Positions 1 through 6,598 of a stretch of DNA of 11,719 nt are shown one piece after another. Origin of the DNA: Clostridia bacterium. GTDB taxonomy: Bacteria > Bacillota > DSM-521 > Neomoorellales > Neomoorellaceae. The stretch covers positions 1 through 11,719 of the forward strand of contig JAAYGJ010000136.1 in NCBI GenBank assembly GCA_012727745.1, given 5' to 3'. The number at the start of each line of letters is the position of its first letter. Position 1 is the stretch's first letter. A program made the translations under genes and the position numbers. The notes under the pieces are model-generated. The model was not told where the DNA came from. It worked only from the letters and a program-made list of their open reading frames with translations, and did no database searches.

Positions 1-1
1 A

Positions 2-2308
2 AATTTTGCCGTTGAAAAAGTAACAGTAGAATACGATGCAAACCAGATTGACCCGAATAAAATTGCTGCGGTAATCGAGGATTTGGGTTATCAGCTCGCC
101 ACTCAACGGCTGGACCTTAAAATCAGCGGCATGAGCTGCGCTGCCTGCGCCGCCAGGGTAGAAAAAAAACTCCGCAGCCTGGCGGGCGTCCGGCAGGCAA
201 ACGTTAATCTTGCCCTCGAACGAGCCACACTGGAAATTAACCAGGCTCAAATCACGCTGCCTGAGCTGCAAGAAGCTATTGCCGGGCTCGGCTACCAGGC
301 CGCACCTGTAACAAAAAATTCTGGCCGGGAAGGGGAAGCGCTGGACCAAAAAGTGCAAATCCGCCGCCAGGCCCGCCTGGTCATTTTCGCGGCAATACTT
401 TCAATGCCTCTGCTGGCCATGATGTTCGGCGAAATATTAAACATTCCCCTGCCGCCACTTCTTCACAGTAAAATTTTTCAATTTTTGCTGGCTACGCCTA
501 TCCAGTTTGGGGCTGGCTGGCAGTTTTACCGGGGCAGCTACCAAAACTTACGTCGCGGTTCTGCTAACATGGACGTCTTAGTTGCCCTGGGCACCTCTGC
601 TGCTTATTTTTACAGCGTAGCTACTACTTTTTTTATCTCGGGACATGTTTATTATGAAACTTCGGCCATTATTATCACCCTCATTCTCCTGGGCAGGCTT
701 TTAGAAGCCTTGGCCAAAGGCCGGACCTCAGAAGCTATCAAAAAGCTGATGGGGCTGCAGGCTAAAACAGCCAGGGTAATCCGGGGAGGACAAGAAATGG
801 ATATTGCGGTAGAAGAAGTACAGGTAGGAGATACGGTCCTGGTCCGCCCCGGGGAAAAAATACCGGTAGACGGGATAATCATCGAAGGTTATTCGTCAAT
901 AGATGAATCAATGCTCACCGGGGAAAGCATCCCCGTAGATAAACAGGTGGGGGACGAAGTCATCGGCGCCACCATCAACAAACAAGGCGCTTTTAAATTC
1001 AAAGCTACCAGGGTAGGTGCTGAGACCGCTCTGGCTCAGATTGTCAAAGTCGTGGAAGAAGCCCAGGGTTCCAAAGCTCCAATCCAGCGCCTGGCCGATG
1101 TCATTTCCGGTTATTTTGTGCCGGCAGTTGTAGGCATCGCCCTATTAACTTTCGTCGGCTGGTACTTCTGGATAGAACCTGGTAACCTGGCCCGGGCCAT
1201 ACTCAACTTTACTGCTGTACTGGTAATTGCCTGTCCCTGCGCCCTGGGGCTGGCTACCCCGACCTCTATCATGGTAGGCACCGGCAGGGGCGCCGAGAAC
1301 GGCATCCTCATCAAGGGCGGCGAGCACCTGGAAAGAGCATATCGCCTGCAGACCATCATCCTGGATAAGACCGGGACCATCACCAAAGGGCAGCCGGAGG
1401 TAACAGATATTATCCCCTTAAACAACATTGGGGCAGAGGAACTGCTGCGCTTGGCGGCCTCGGTGGAACGCAACTCGGAACACCCCCTGGGCCAGGCCAT
1501 CGTCAACAAAGCCCAGGAACAAGGGCTAGAACTGGCAGAACCCCAAGAGTTTGCAGCTATCCCCGGCCAGGGAGTAAGGGGCACGGTTTCCTATCAGCAG
1601 CTGCTGATAGGAAACCGCAAACTGATGGCTGCCAATAATATCCCGCCGGAGCAATTCGGTAAACAGGTTGAAATGCTGGAAAACGAAGGCAAGACCGCTA
1701 TGCTGGTAGCTGCCGAAGGTATCCCGAAAGGAATTATCGCAGTTGCCGACACAGTAAAAGAACACTCTGCGGAGGCCGTTGCCGCCCTGCAGCGGCTGGG
1801 TATCGAGCTTTTAATGATTACTGGCGACAACCGGCGTACAGCTGAGGCCATCGCTCGCCAGGTGGGTATCAATAGGCAAAATGTACTGGCGGAGGTACTG
1901 CCGGAAGATAAAGCCCGGGAGGTCCAGCGCTTGCGTCAACAGGGCAAGGTGGTAGGTATGGTGGGCGACGGCATCAACGACGCACCCGCCCTGGCTGCTG
2001 CCGACCTGGGCATAGCCCTTGGCACCGGCACCGATATTGCTATGGAAACAGCGGATATTACCCTCATGGGGGGAGACCTGCGGGCCATTGCCGCGGCCAT
2101 CGCCTTGAGCCGCGCCACCATGCGCAATATTAAACAAAACCTCTTCTGGGCTTTATTTTATAACAGCCTGGGGATCCCGATAGCCGCCCTTGGCTTTCTG
2201 TCCCCGGTGCTGGCAGGGGCGGCTATGGCCTTCAGTTCCGTTTCGGTAGTAACTAATGCCCTGCGTTTGAAACGTTTTGACCCTTACCGGGAATTCACCG
2301 CTGCATAA
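2..2308 (+). CDS. copA: Copper-exporting P1B-type ATPase CopA (5' partial)
   Basis: Inner-membrane ATPase that pumps Cu(I) out of the cytoplasm. The frame is open from base 2 without a start, so the true start lies before the window. The first visible ~30 codons are the tail of a first heavy-metal-associated domain, and a second complete one follows with GMSCAAC (CxxC at visible residues 46-49). Then come membrane segments, the actuator TGES (codons from 917), the CPC ion-binding motif (1232-1240), the phosphorylated Asp of DKTGT (1364), SEHP of the nucleotide domain, MITGDN and GDGINDAP (hinge). The last two membrane segments carry YN and MAFSS, the Cu(I)-type signature. The 768 visible codons agree with a family length near 800 and two metal-binding domains. 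The gene runs convergently into larE with a 19-nt gap. A 34-bp perfect palindrome lies in the nucleotide-binding domain. The family and Cu(I) specificity are secure; partner genes such as a copper repressor or chaperone are not visible. Confidence 0.97.
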   Translation, partial: NFAVEKVTVEYDANQIDPNKIAAVIEDLGYQLATQRLDLKISGMSCAACAARVEKKLRSLAGVRQANVNLALERATLEINQAQITLPELQEAIAGLGYQAAPVTKNSGREGEALDQKVQIRRQARLVIFAAILSMPLLAMMFGEILNIPLPPLLHSKIFQFLLATPIQFGAGWQFYRGSYQNLRRGSANMDVLVALGTSAAYFYSVATTFFISGHVYYETSAIIITLILLGRLLEALAKGRTSEAIKKLMGLQAKTARVIRGGQEMDIAVEEVQVGDTVLVRPGEKIPVDGIIIEGYSSIDESMLTGESIPVDKQVGDEVIGATINKQGAFKFKATRVGAETALAQIVKVVEEAQGSKAPIQRLADVISGYFVPAVVGIALLTFVGWYFWIEPGNLARAILNFTAVLVIACPCALGLATPTSIMVGTGRGAENGILIKGGEHLERAYRLQTIILDKTGTITKGQPEVTDIIPLNNIGAEELLRLAASVERNSEHPLGQAIVNKAQEQGLELAEPQEFAAIPGQGVRGTVSYQQLLIGNRKLMAANNIPPEQFGKQVEMLENEGKTAMLVAAEGIPKGIIAVADTVKEHSAEAVAALQRLGIELLMITGDNRRTAEAIARQVGINRQNVLAEVLPEDKAREVQRLRQQGKVVGMVGDGINDAPALAAADLGIALGTGTDIAMETADITLMGGDLRAIAAAIALSRATMRNIKQNLFWALFYNSLGIPIAALGFLSPVLAGAAMAFSSVSVVTNALRLKRFDPYREFTAA
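1584..1617. repeat. 34-bp perfect palindrome inside copA
   Basis: The half-site cggtttcctatcagcag is followed without any spacer by its exact reverse complement, so 17 consecutive pairs match around the centre between 1600 and 1601; the next pair (A/C) breaks it. It encodes part of the ATPase nucleotide-binding domain (residues SYQQLLIGNR), and the same peptide is read on the opposite strand. There is no U-tract, so it is not a terminator. It could extrude as a cruciform or form an mRNA hairpin. Its origin is unknown. Confidence 0.95.
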
Positions 2309-2317
2309 CAGAAGGCA

Positions 2318-2343
2318 GCCGGGGCTATCATCCTAACCCCGGC
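2318..2343. terminator. Possible hairpin between convergent copA and larE ends
   Basis: GCCGGGG and CCCCGGC form a 7-bp stem around a 12-nt loop, spanning the last codons of larE and the short gap after copA. The position, at the meeting point of two convergent genes, suits a two-way transcription stop. Neither side has a run of T, so intrinsic termination is doubtful and the hairpin may only stabilise 3' ends. Confidence 0.35.
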
Positions 2344-3149
2344 AAAACAGCGTTCATACTGCCGCTGCGAAAACCTTCTAAATCAAGGGTAATATAGATA
2401 AAACCCAGCCCGTGTAGGTAATCTATTAGTCGCCGTCGGTTCCCGGCTTCAGTCAACAGCGCAAATGCATCCGGGTCTACCTCCAGGCGGGCAATAGTGT
2501 CGTGATGGCGGACCCGAACTGTTTTTAATCCCATTTGCTTAAGATAAGCCTCCGCAGCAGCTACCTGTTCAATTTTTTCCCGGGTTATGGCCTGCCCATA
2601 GGGTATCCGTGAGGCCAGGCAGGCCAGGGCAGGTTTATCCCAGTTCGGCAGTCCCAGATGGCGGGCCAGCTGGCGAACTTCGCTTTTGTTTATGCCTGCT
2701 TCCTGCAACGGGCTCCTGACGCCACATTCCCTGGCTGCCAGGCTGCCGGGGCGATAATCGTTGCTGTCATCGGCATTGCTGCCGTCGATTACCACCTCAA
2801 GCTTATGTTCTTTTGCTAGCTCCTGCAAGGTATGGAAAAGTGCCTTTTTACAAAAATAGCAACGTCTGGCAGAATTGGCAATAAAATCGGGGTCGGCCAT
2901 TTCTGCGGTTGTAATCACTACATGTTCAACGCCGAGTTCTTCCGCCAACTTTTGCGCCGCTTCTTTTTCAGCCGCCAGGCGAATGGGGGAAGAAGCCGTT
3001 ACTGCCAGAACCCGGTCTGCCGCTGTACTGGCCACTTTAAGCAACAGGCTACTGTCGACGCCGCCTGAATAGGCCACCAGCACGCCGTTAAAACCTGCCA
3101 GTATATCCTGCAGGATTTTTAATTTATTCGCCAGCTCAGTCCCTAACAT
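2328..3149 (-). CDS. larE: ATP-dependent sacrificial sulfur transferase LarE
   Basis: LarE-family PP-loop enzyme of the cytoplasm. In the lactate racemase pathway LarE adenylylates the carboxylates of pyridinium biscarboxylic acid mononucleotide and inserts sulfur, building the nickel-pincer cofactor. The nucleotide-binding loop AYSGGVDSSLL lies near the N-terminus, followed by RRCYFCKKALF, IDGSNADD, and KPALACLASRIPYG, which should hold the Cys matching the sulfur-donating Cys176 of Lactobacillus LarE. The two extra Cys of CYFC give a three-cysteine pattern, as in homologues said to carry a [4Fe-4S] cluster (inference). The ATG at 3149 was chosen because it starts a family-like N-terminus; a TTG at 3161 in the same frame would add four residues but has its AAAGGG directly abutting it. 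The gene lies downstream of metA on the same strand. No larA, larB or larC is visible, so the actual client enzyme is unknown. Confidence 0.88.
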   Translation of the reverse strand: MLGTELANKLKILQDILAGFNGVLVAYSGGVDSSLLLKVASTAADRVLAVTASSPIRLAAEKEAAQKLAEELGVEHVVITTAEMADPDFIANSARRCYFCKKALFHTLQELAKEHKLEVVIDGSNADDSNDYRPGSLAARECGVRSPLQEAGINKSEVRQLARHLGLPNWDKPALACLASRIPYGQAITREKIEQVAAAEAYLKQMGLKTVRVRHHDTIARLEVDPDAFALLTEAGNRRRLIDYLHGLGFIYITLDLEGFRSGSMNAVLPGLG

Positions 3150-3187
3150 CCTCTCATTCAACCCTTTCGTAATAAGATGTGGGGGCG

Positions 3188-3223
3188 TTTTTTTTGAGGT
3201 GGGAAGGGGACAGCCACACCTCA
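3188..3223. other. Inverted repeat next to a T8/A8 tract in the metA-larE gap
   Basis: TGAGGTG (3195-3201) and CACCTCA (3217-3223) form a 7-bp stem with a 15-nt loop that includes the metA stop codon. Eight T residues (3188-3195, plus strand) adjoin it. In the metA/larE direction the hairpin is followed by A residues, not U, so it does not look like an intrinsic terminator for metA. The function is unknown. Confidence 0.5.
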
Positions 3224-4156
3224 GCTCCCATTTGCTGTCGGACTGGACCCGTTTAAATCATACGGTGTTTCCTGGTACACGTAATAATTAAGCCAGTTGG
3301 AAAACAAAAGGTTAGCATGGCTCCTCCAGTTAACCCGGGGATCGCAATTTGGATCGTCGTTAGGAAAATAATTGCGGGGGAGTGCTATTTTCAGGCCCTT
3401 GCCCACATCCCGCAGGTATTCTTTTTTTAAGGTTAATTGATCATATTCGGGATGCCCGGTAATAAATACCTGTTTGCCATCTGCCGAGACCAGCAGGTAC
3501 ACTCCGGCGTCCTGCGACTCTGCCAGAACAACAAGTTCCGGTACTTTGTCAATGTCCTCGCGGCGGACTTCCGTATGCCGTGAATGGGGAGCATAGAACA
3601 CATCATCAAAGCCGCGCAGGAGGTCCACATTGTTGTGCTCAATAGTATGGGCAAAAACGCCGAACATTTTTTCACTTAGAGGATATTTAGGTATTTGGTA
3701 ATGATGATACAGGGCCGCCTGTGCCGCCCAGCAAATATACATCGTTGAAGTTACATGTTTCAACGACCAGTCCATAATCTCCTGCAATTCTGCCCAGTAA
3801 TCTACTTCATCGAAATCGATTTTTTCCACAGGCGCTCCGGTAATAATCAGGCCATCAAACTTACGCCTTTTTACCTCTGGAAATGTTTTATAAAAAACCC
3901 TTAGATGTTCTTCGGGGGTATTCTTGGACTCGTGGCTATAAGTGCGTAAAAGCTCAATTTCCACCTGGAGCGGCGTATTGCTCAGCAAACGCAAAATTTG
4001 GGTCTCAGTTGTTATTTTAGTAGGCATCAAATTCAAGATAGCAATCCTTAAAGGGCGAATATCCTGGCTTTGCGCCCGTTTTTCCGTCATAACAAAGATG
4101 TTTTCACTTCTTAGTATATCTACTGCCGGCAAGTCGTCTGGTATATTGATAGGCAT
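3221..4156 (-). CDS. metA: Homoserine O-acetyltransferase (MetA/HTS family)
   Basis: Catalyses acyl transfer from acyl-CoA to homoserine, the committed step of methionine synthesis, in the cytoplasm. The 311 residues match the full MetA length. Visible key residues are the catalytic Cys142 (YICWAAQA), Lys163, Ser192 (APHSRHTE), and His235 and Glu237 (ITGHPEYD). Residue 111 is Glu (GAPVEKIDF); work on the Bacillus cereus enzyme links Glu111 to acetyl-CoA use and Gly to succinyl-CoA, so acetylation is the likely reaction despite the common 'succinyltransferase' name. The ATG at 4156 has AAAGGAGG eight bases upstream, a clear ribosome binding site. Expression should be controlled by the SAM-I riboswitch in its leader. 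The final ten residues are Asn/Gly/Ser-rich and probably disordered. larE follows on the same strand without a clear terminator. Confidence 0.96.
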   Translation of the reverse strand: MPINIPDDLPAVDILRSENIFVMTEKRAQSQDIRPLRIAILNLMPTKITTETQILRLLSNTPLQVEIELLRTYSHESKNTPEEHLRVFYKTFPEVKRRKFDGLIITGAPVEKIDFDEVDYWAELQEIMDWSLKHVTSTMYICWAAQAALYHHYQIPKYPLSEKMFGVFAHTIEHNNVDLLRGFDDVFYAPHSRHTEVRREDIDKVPELVVLAESQDAGVYLLVSADGKQVFITGHPEYDQLTLKKEYLRDVGKGLKIALPRNYFPNDDPNCDPRVNWRSHANLLFSNWLNYYVYQETPYDLNGSSPTANGS

Positions 4157-4207
4157 CTATACTTCCTCCTTTGATGATGCAGCAATAAAAACTTAACAAT
4201 AGTGAAA

Positions 4208-4308
4208 GCCCCTTGCGATAAGGGGCCTAATAATATTGAAATATTGAACCCCTTATCTTTCAGGGGCCGCCGTATAAGCAACACCCCTTTCCAGATAAAA
4301 GGGGTGTT
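4208..4308 (-). terminator. Expression platform of the metA riboswitch: three hairpins
   Basis: Read in the mRNA sense, three hairpins lie between the aptamer and metA. The first (4280-4308) has an 11-bp stem, AACACCCCTTT/AAAGGGGTGTT. The second (4249-4266) has a 4-bp CCCC/GGGG core. The third (4208-4226) has a 7-bp stem, GCCCCTT/AAGGGGC, and is followed by UUUCACUAUUGUU. The 3' strand of aptamer helix P1 (CAGATAAGAGGG, 4314-4325) can instead pair with the 5' arm and loop of the first hairpin through 12 positions including one G-U. That is the usual SAM-I antiterminator logic: SAM frees the terminator arm. None of the three has a canonical U-run, so which one terminates is uncertain. Confidence 0.6.
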
Positions 4309-4313
4309 CTAAA

Positions 4314-4436
4314 CCCTCTTATCTGTCAGGTAGCAGGCGCCCTGTAGGACTTAGCACCATGCCGGGAAGACAATACTCCAGGCTGGTTGCCGGGTTTCAT
4401 TGGGCCTAATCCCTCCACCGCTCTTGATAAGAGTAC
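4314..4436 (-). promoter_or_regulatory. SAM-I riboswitch (S-box) in the metA leader
   Basis: On the minus strand the leader carries S-box landmarks in order: P1 5' strand CTCTTATC, the conserved GGTGGAGGGA, GGCCC..TGAAaCCCGGCAACC, GGTGCTAAGTCC, and a final TGACAGATAAGAG whose GATAAGAG closes an 8-bp P1 with CTCTTATC. Such aptamers bind S-adenosylmethionine and turn off downstream methionine genes when it is abundant. metA immediately downstream is an expected target. The class (Rfam RF00162 type) is clear from the motifs alone. Confidence 0.96.
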
Positions 4437-4479
4437 AGTCTATGAAGTTTTATCATCATGGCGATAAAATATTAGCTCT

Positions 4480-4508
4480 AGTATATATAGGTCTATTAAT
4501 CATGTCAA
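4480..4508 (-). promoter_or_regulatory. Sigma-A-type promoter of the metA riboswitch transcript
   Basis: A perfect -35 box TTGACA (4508-4503) is separated by 17 bases from the -10 box TATACT (4485-4480), reading on the minus strand. Initiation about seven bases further would start the RNA some 35 bases before the SAM-I aptamer. Confidence 0.88.
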
Positions 4509-4647
4509 GTCTAAAGTTTGCCATTCTAACTTCTGGCAGAATAGTTGACAACTGGGCCTCCTTTGCTGCTTCGCTTTGGTCAGAAAAATTCAACTAGCTG
4601 CTTTAGCCCATTTATCTGCTTGGACAAGCCTTTATAAATAATAGCAG

Positions 4648-4683
4648 TAAAACAAAAAGGCGTAGGGTCTTTTACAAAGCCTT
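4648..4683 (-). terminator. Hairpin with U-tract downstream of mod (possibly the original selC terminator)
   Basis: In the minus direction AAGGC and GCCTT enclose an inner GTA/TAC pairing with a three-base bulge, followed by TTTTTGTTTTAC. It would stop transcription coming from mod. It also lies just beyond the 12-bp repeat that matches the tRNA-Sec 3' end, so before insertion of the restriction block it could have ended the selC transcript. The stem is short and interrupted. Confidence 0.5.
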
Positions 4684-4700
4684 AAGCCTTGCTGTTATGG

Positions 4701-4712
4701 TTTGGCGGGAGT
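4701..4712 (-). repeat. 12-bp direct repeat of the tRNA-Sec 3' end (att-like, distal copy)
   Basis: Minus-strand ACTCCCGCCAAA is identical, in the same orientation, to the last ten bases of tRNA-Sec (including CCA) plus two bases. The matching copy is at 9408-9419. Bases on both sides differ, so the identity is exactly 12 bp. This is the pattern left by site-specific integration at the 3' end of a tRNA gene. Confidence 0.6.
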
Positions 4713-4765
4713 ACTCCACCTGCTATGGAAATGCTCTCTGGAACACTTAAGAAAAGCTAGAAATG

Positions 4766-6598
4766 CTATACTTCCTCTGTTACTAACATTTCTTCACCTA
4801 GCATGTCAATTATTTTTACTGCCACTATGGTCGGCGAATGCTCAGGTGCCGGCAAAATATACCTTCCCTTCACCAAATCTTCTTTTCTCTCAGGAATGTC
4901 AGAAAGTGCTATCTTGAAATCTTCCCCATTATAGGCTGGATCTATCATTACGCAATCCACCATTGATCGCCAGTCCTCAATCTGTGGTCTTAAGATACCA
5001 GCCTGTCGGGTCAAACGCTCAACAATAGTTGGAGAAACAAAGTCCTCAATCTCAACATATAGTTCATCATTGTTGCGTGCAATTTTTACCTTTGCAGAAG
5101 CGGGCTTATGCTCAATGAACTTTCCATACTTAGGATCGGTGCGTAGCTCAATAATATCAATACGGTTAGCCGCATTCGCGCCCCTGCGCATTCGATTCCA
5201 CTCCTCAACCCAAGCATCGGCCGCAAGTTCTTTGCCAAGACATACAACGGTAATATTCCGGTCTTCATCAGGCCGTGCATCGAGTTCTCGTCTGATTTCT
5301 TCCAGGTCAAGGGGTGAAAGGGGATGATTAAAAGGAATAATCTTTACCAAATTGCGGCCCATGACTCCATCAAAGAATGAATCAGTGCGAACTTGCTGAA
5401 CACCCATATGCTCACATACCAAATCAATAGCCTCATTATGCTGTATTTGCAAGTCGTAGTCATTAACCTTCCATACAGTAAAGGAAAGCTGAGCAGGTTG
5501 TGGAGCATCATTTTCACTACTACCGTTAATTCCCGAAGCATCACCTGCAATTTGTTCTTTAATAACGGTTTGCAATCGTTTGGAAGTAGTTTGAATGGCC
5601 CCTTTGTTTATGTCACAACCTATCCATCGACGGCCTAATTTTTGAGCAACAGCAGCGGTAGTGCCAGAGCCAATAAAGCAATCAAGCACGATGTCGCCGG
5701 GATTAGATGAGGCACTGATAATACGGGCAACCAGATTTTCATTTTTTTGGGTAGGGAAATCGATTTTTTCTCCACTAAAACTCATAATCTGAATTGAGTC
5801 CAAGCGATCAGCTTCAGAGCAGTTCCAAGTATCTTCAAGTGGAATACCCCTGCCTGCCGGCTTACTGCCATCTCTCCGTGTGTATCCTTCAGGATATGGG
5901 ATATATATTTTATTGAATGTGAATCTTGCAGGATCTTTTGTATAGAAAAAAATAGTGTCATGGTTTCTGATCCAGTTCAAAGCTGCTGTCTTGTAGCCTG
6001 AAACCCAACCTATTCGCCAGATAATCTCTCGTTGGAAAGAAGCCGGTCCAAATACTTCATCTAACACTAATTTAATTTGGTGGCCACGGTGGCTATCCAT
6101 ATGAACATAAATACTGCCATCTTCAGCTAGTAACTCTTTTAACAGTAATAATCTCTCATACATAAACTGTAAATAGTTGTCATTCGCCCAAATATCTTCA
6201 TACTGGATTTGTTCACCAAGGCTGTAATCCTCACCATCAATCTGAGCAGTACCTGTAGCACCACGCAGCCGAACGCGGCGGACATAATCTGCACCGGAGT
6301 CAAAGGGCGGATCAATATAAATCAGCTTAACTTTACCTCGGAAACCGTTGGCCAGCATGTGGGCTAGCACTTCTTTATTATCACCGTGAAACAAAAGGCC
6401 TCCTTGCGGATATCGCTCAGGCCAATCTTCCCATGTCTCGTTTTCTGCTTGCTCACCCCCACTCTCAACTGGGTCAAAAGTCTCCACATGCTGTGCCGGA
6501 AATACTGTTACATGGCTCAGTGGCCGCTTGCCAACCCAGGTGAGCATGGGCCTGCCTTTTGCTGGCGTAATGTGAACTTGCTCTCTAGCGGTCATCAT
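4766..6598 (-). CDS. mod: Type III-like site-specific DNA methyltransferase (Mod), adenine-N6 type
   Basis: Probable modification and specificity subunit, transferring a methyl group from SAM to an adenine of the recognition site. Order of motifs: GDN (72-74), DPPF catalytic motif IV (96-99), a variable stretch of roughly 185-280 likely to hold target recognition, then the SAM-binding motif DCFIGSGTT (306-314) followed by RRWIGCDIN. Catalytic motif before SAM motif marks the beta class, as in Type III Mod proteins. Beyond about residue 350 comes an extension of ~250 residues with no methylase motif; its end (VAVKIIDMLGEE) recalls a PKD-like strand pattern. The ATG at 6598 overlaps the res stop by one base (TAATG), with AGGAGG five bases upstream. 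A second ATG follows at once, with an 8-nt spacing, and may be the real start. The recognition sequence cannot be read from the protein. All core motifs are intact. Confidence 0.9.
   Translation of the reverse strand: MMTAREQVHITPAKGRPMLTWVGKRPLSHVTVFPAQHVETFDPVESGGEQAENETWEDWPERYPQGGLLFHGDNKEVLAHMLANGFRGKVKLIYIDPPFDSGADYVRRVRLRGATGTAQIDGEDYSLGEQIQYEDIWANDNYLQFMYERLLLLKELLAEDGSIYVHMDSHRGHQIKLVLDEVFGPASFQREIIWRIGWVSGYKTAALNWIRNHDTIFFYTKDPARFTFNKIYIPYPEGYTRRDGSKPAGRGIPLEDTWNCSEADRLDSIQIMSFSGEKIDFPTQKNENLVARIISASSNPGDIVLDCFIGSGTTAAVAQKLGRRWIGCDINKGAIQTTSKRLQTVIKEQIAGDASGINGSSENDAPQPAQLSFTVWKVNDYDLQIQHNEAIDLVCEHMGVQQVRTDSFFDGVMGRNLVKIIPFNHPLSPLDLEEIRRELDARPDEDRNITVVCLGKELAADAWVEEWNRMRRGANAANRIDIIELRTDPKYGKFIEHKPASAKVKIARNNDELYVEIEDFVSPTIVERLTRQAGILRPQIEDWRSMVDCVMIDPAYNGEDFKIALSDIPERKEDLVKGRYILPAPEHSPTIVAVKIIDMLGEEMLVTEEV

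Larger units (their letters stand above)
4437..4765. other. Intergenic region between mod and the metA leader
   Basis: This 329-bp AT-rich gap contains the metA promoter, a hairpin with U-tract (4648-4683) and one copy of the 12-bp tRNA-Sec repeat (4701-4712). On the minus strand, AAAGGAGG is followed by a TTG that could open a peptide of about 31 codons running across the metA promoter. It has no recognisable product and is not annotated as a gene. Confidence 0.7.

Noticed and set aside
1111..1584. 157-codon antisense frame within copA
   Set aside because: Ser/Pro-rich shadow of a GC-rich gene with no family features; copA motifs fix the real frame.
1526..1765. Minus-strand frame inside copA encoding the same SYQQLLIGNR peptide
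   Set aside because: The shared peptide is a consequence of the palindrome being read on both strands; the rest has no protein-like features.
3170..3195. T8 tract after a G-run taken as a plus-strand terminator
   Set aside because: No stem precedes the T-run on that strand and no plus-strand gene ends there.
4400..4597. 65-codon open frame on the plus strand
   Set aside because: It lies over the riboswitch P1 helix and the metA promoter, has no good ribosome binding site and no recognisable product.
4510..4610. Possible transposase remnant or small peptide gene (about 31 codons, TTG start) on the minus strand
   Set aside because: Although AAAGGAGG precedes it, it runs through the metA promoter and matches no family I recognise; evidence is too thin.
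4702..4712. Distal 12-mer read as part of a degraded second tRNA gene
   Set aside because: The preceding bases do not form a T-arm or any other tRNA part; only the terminal 12 bases match.
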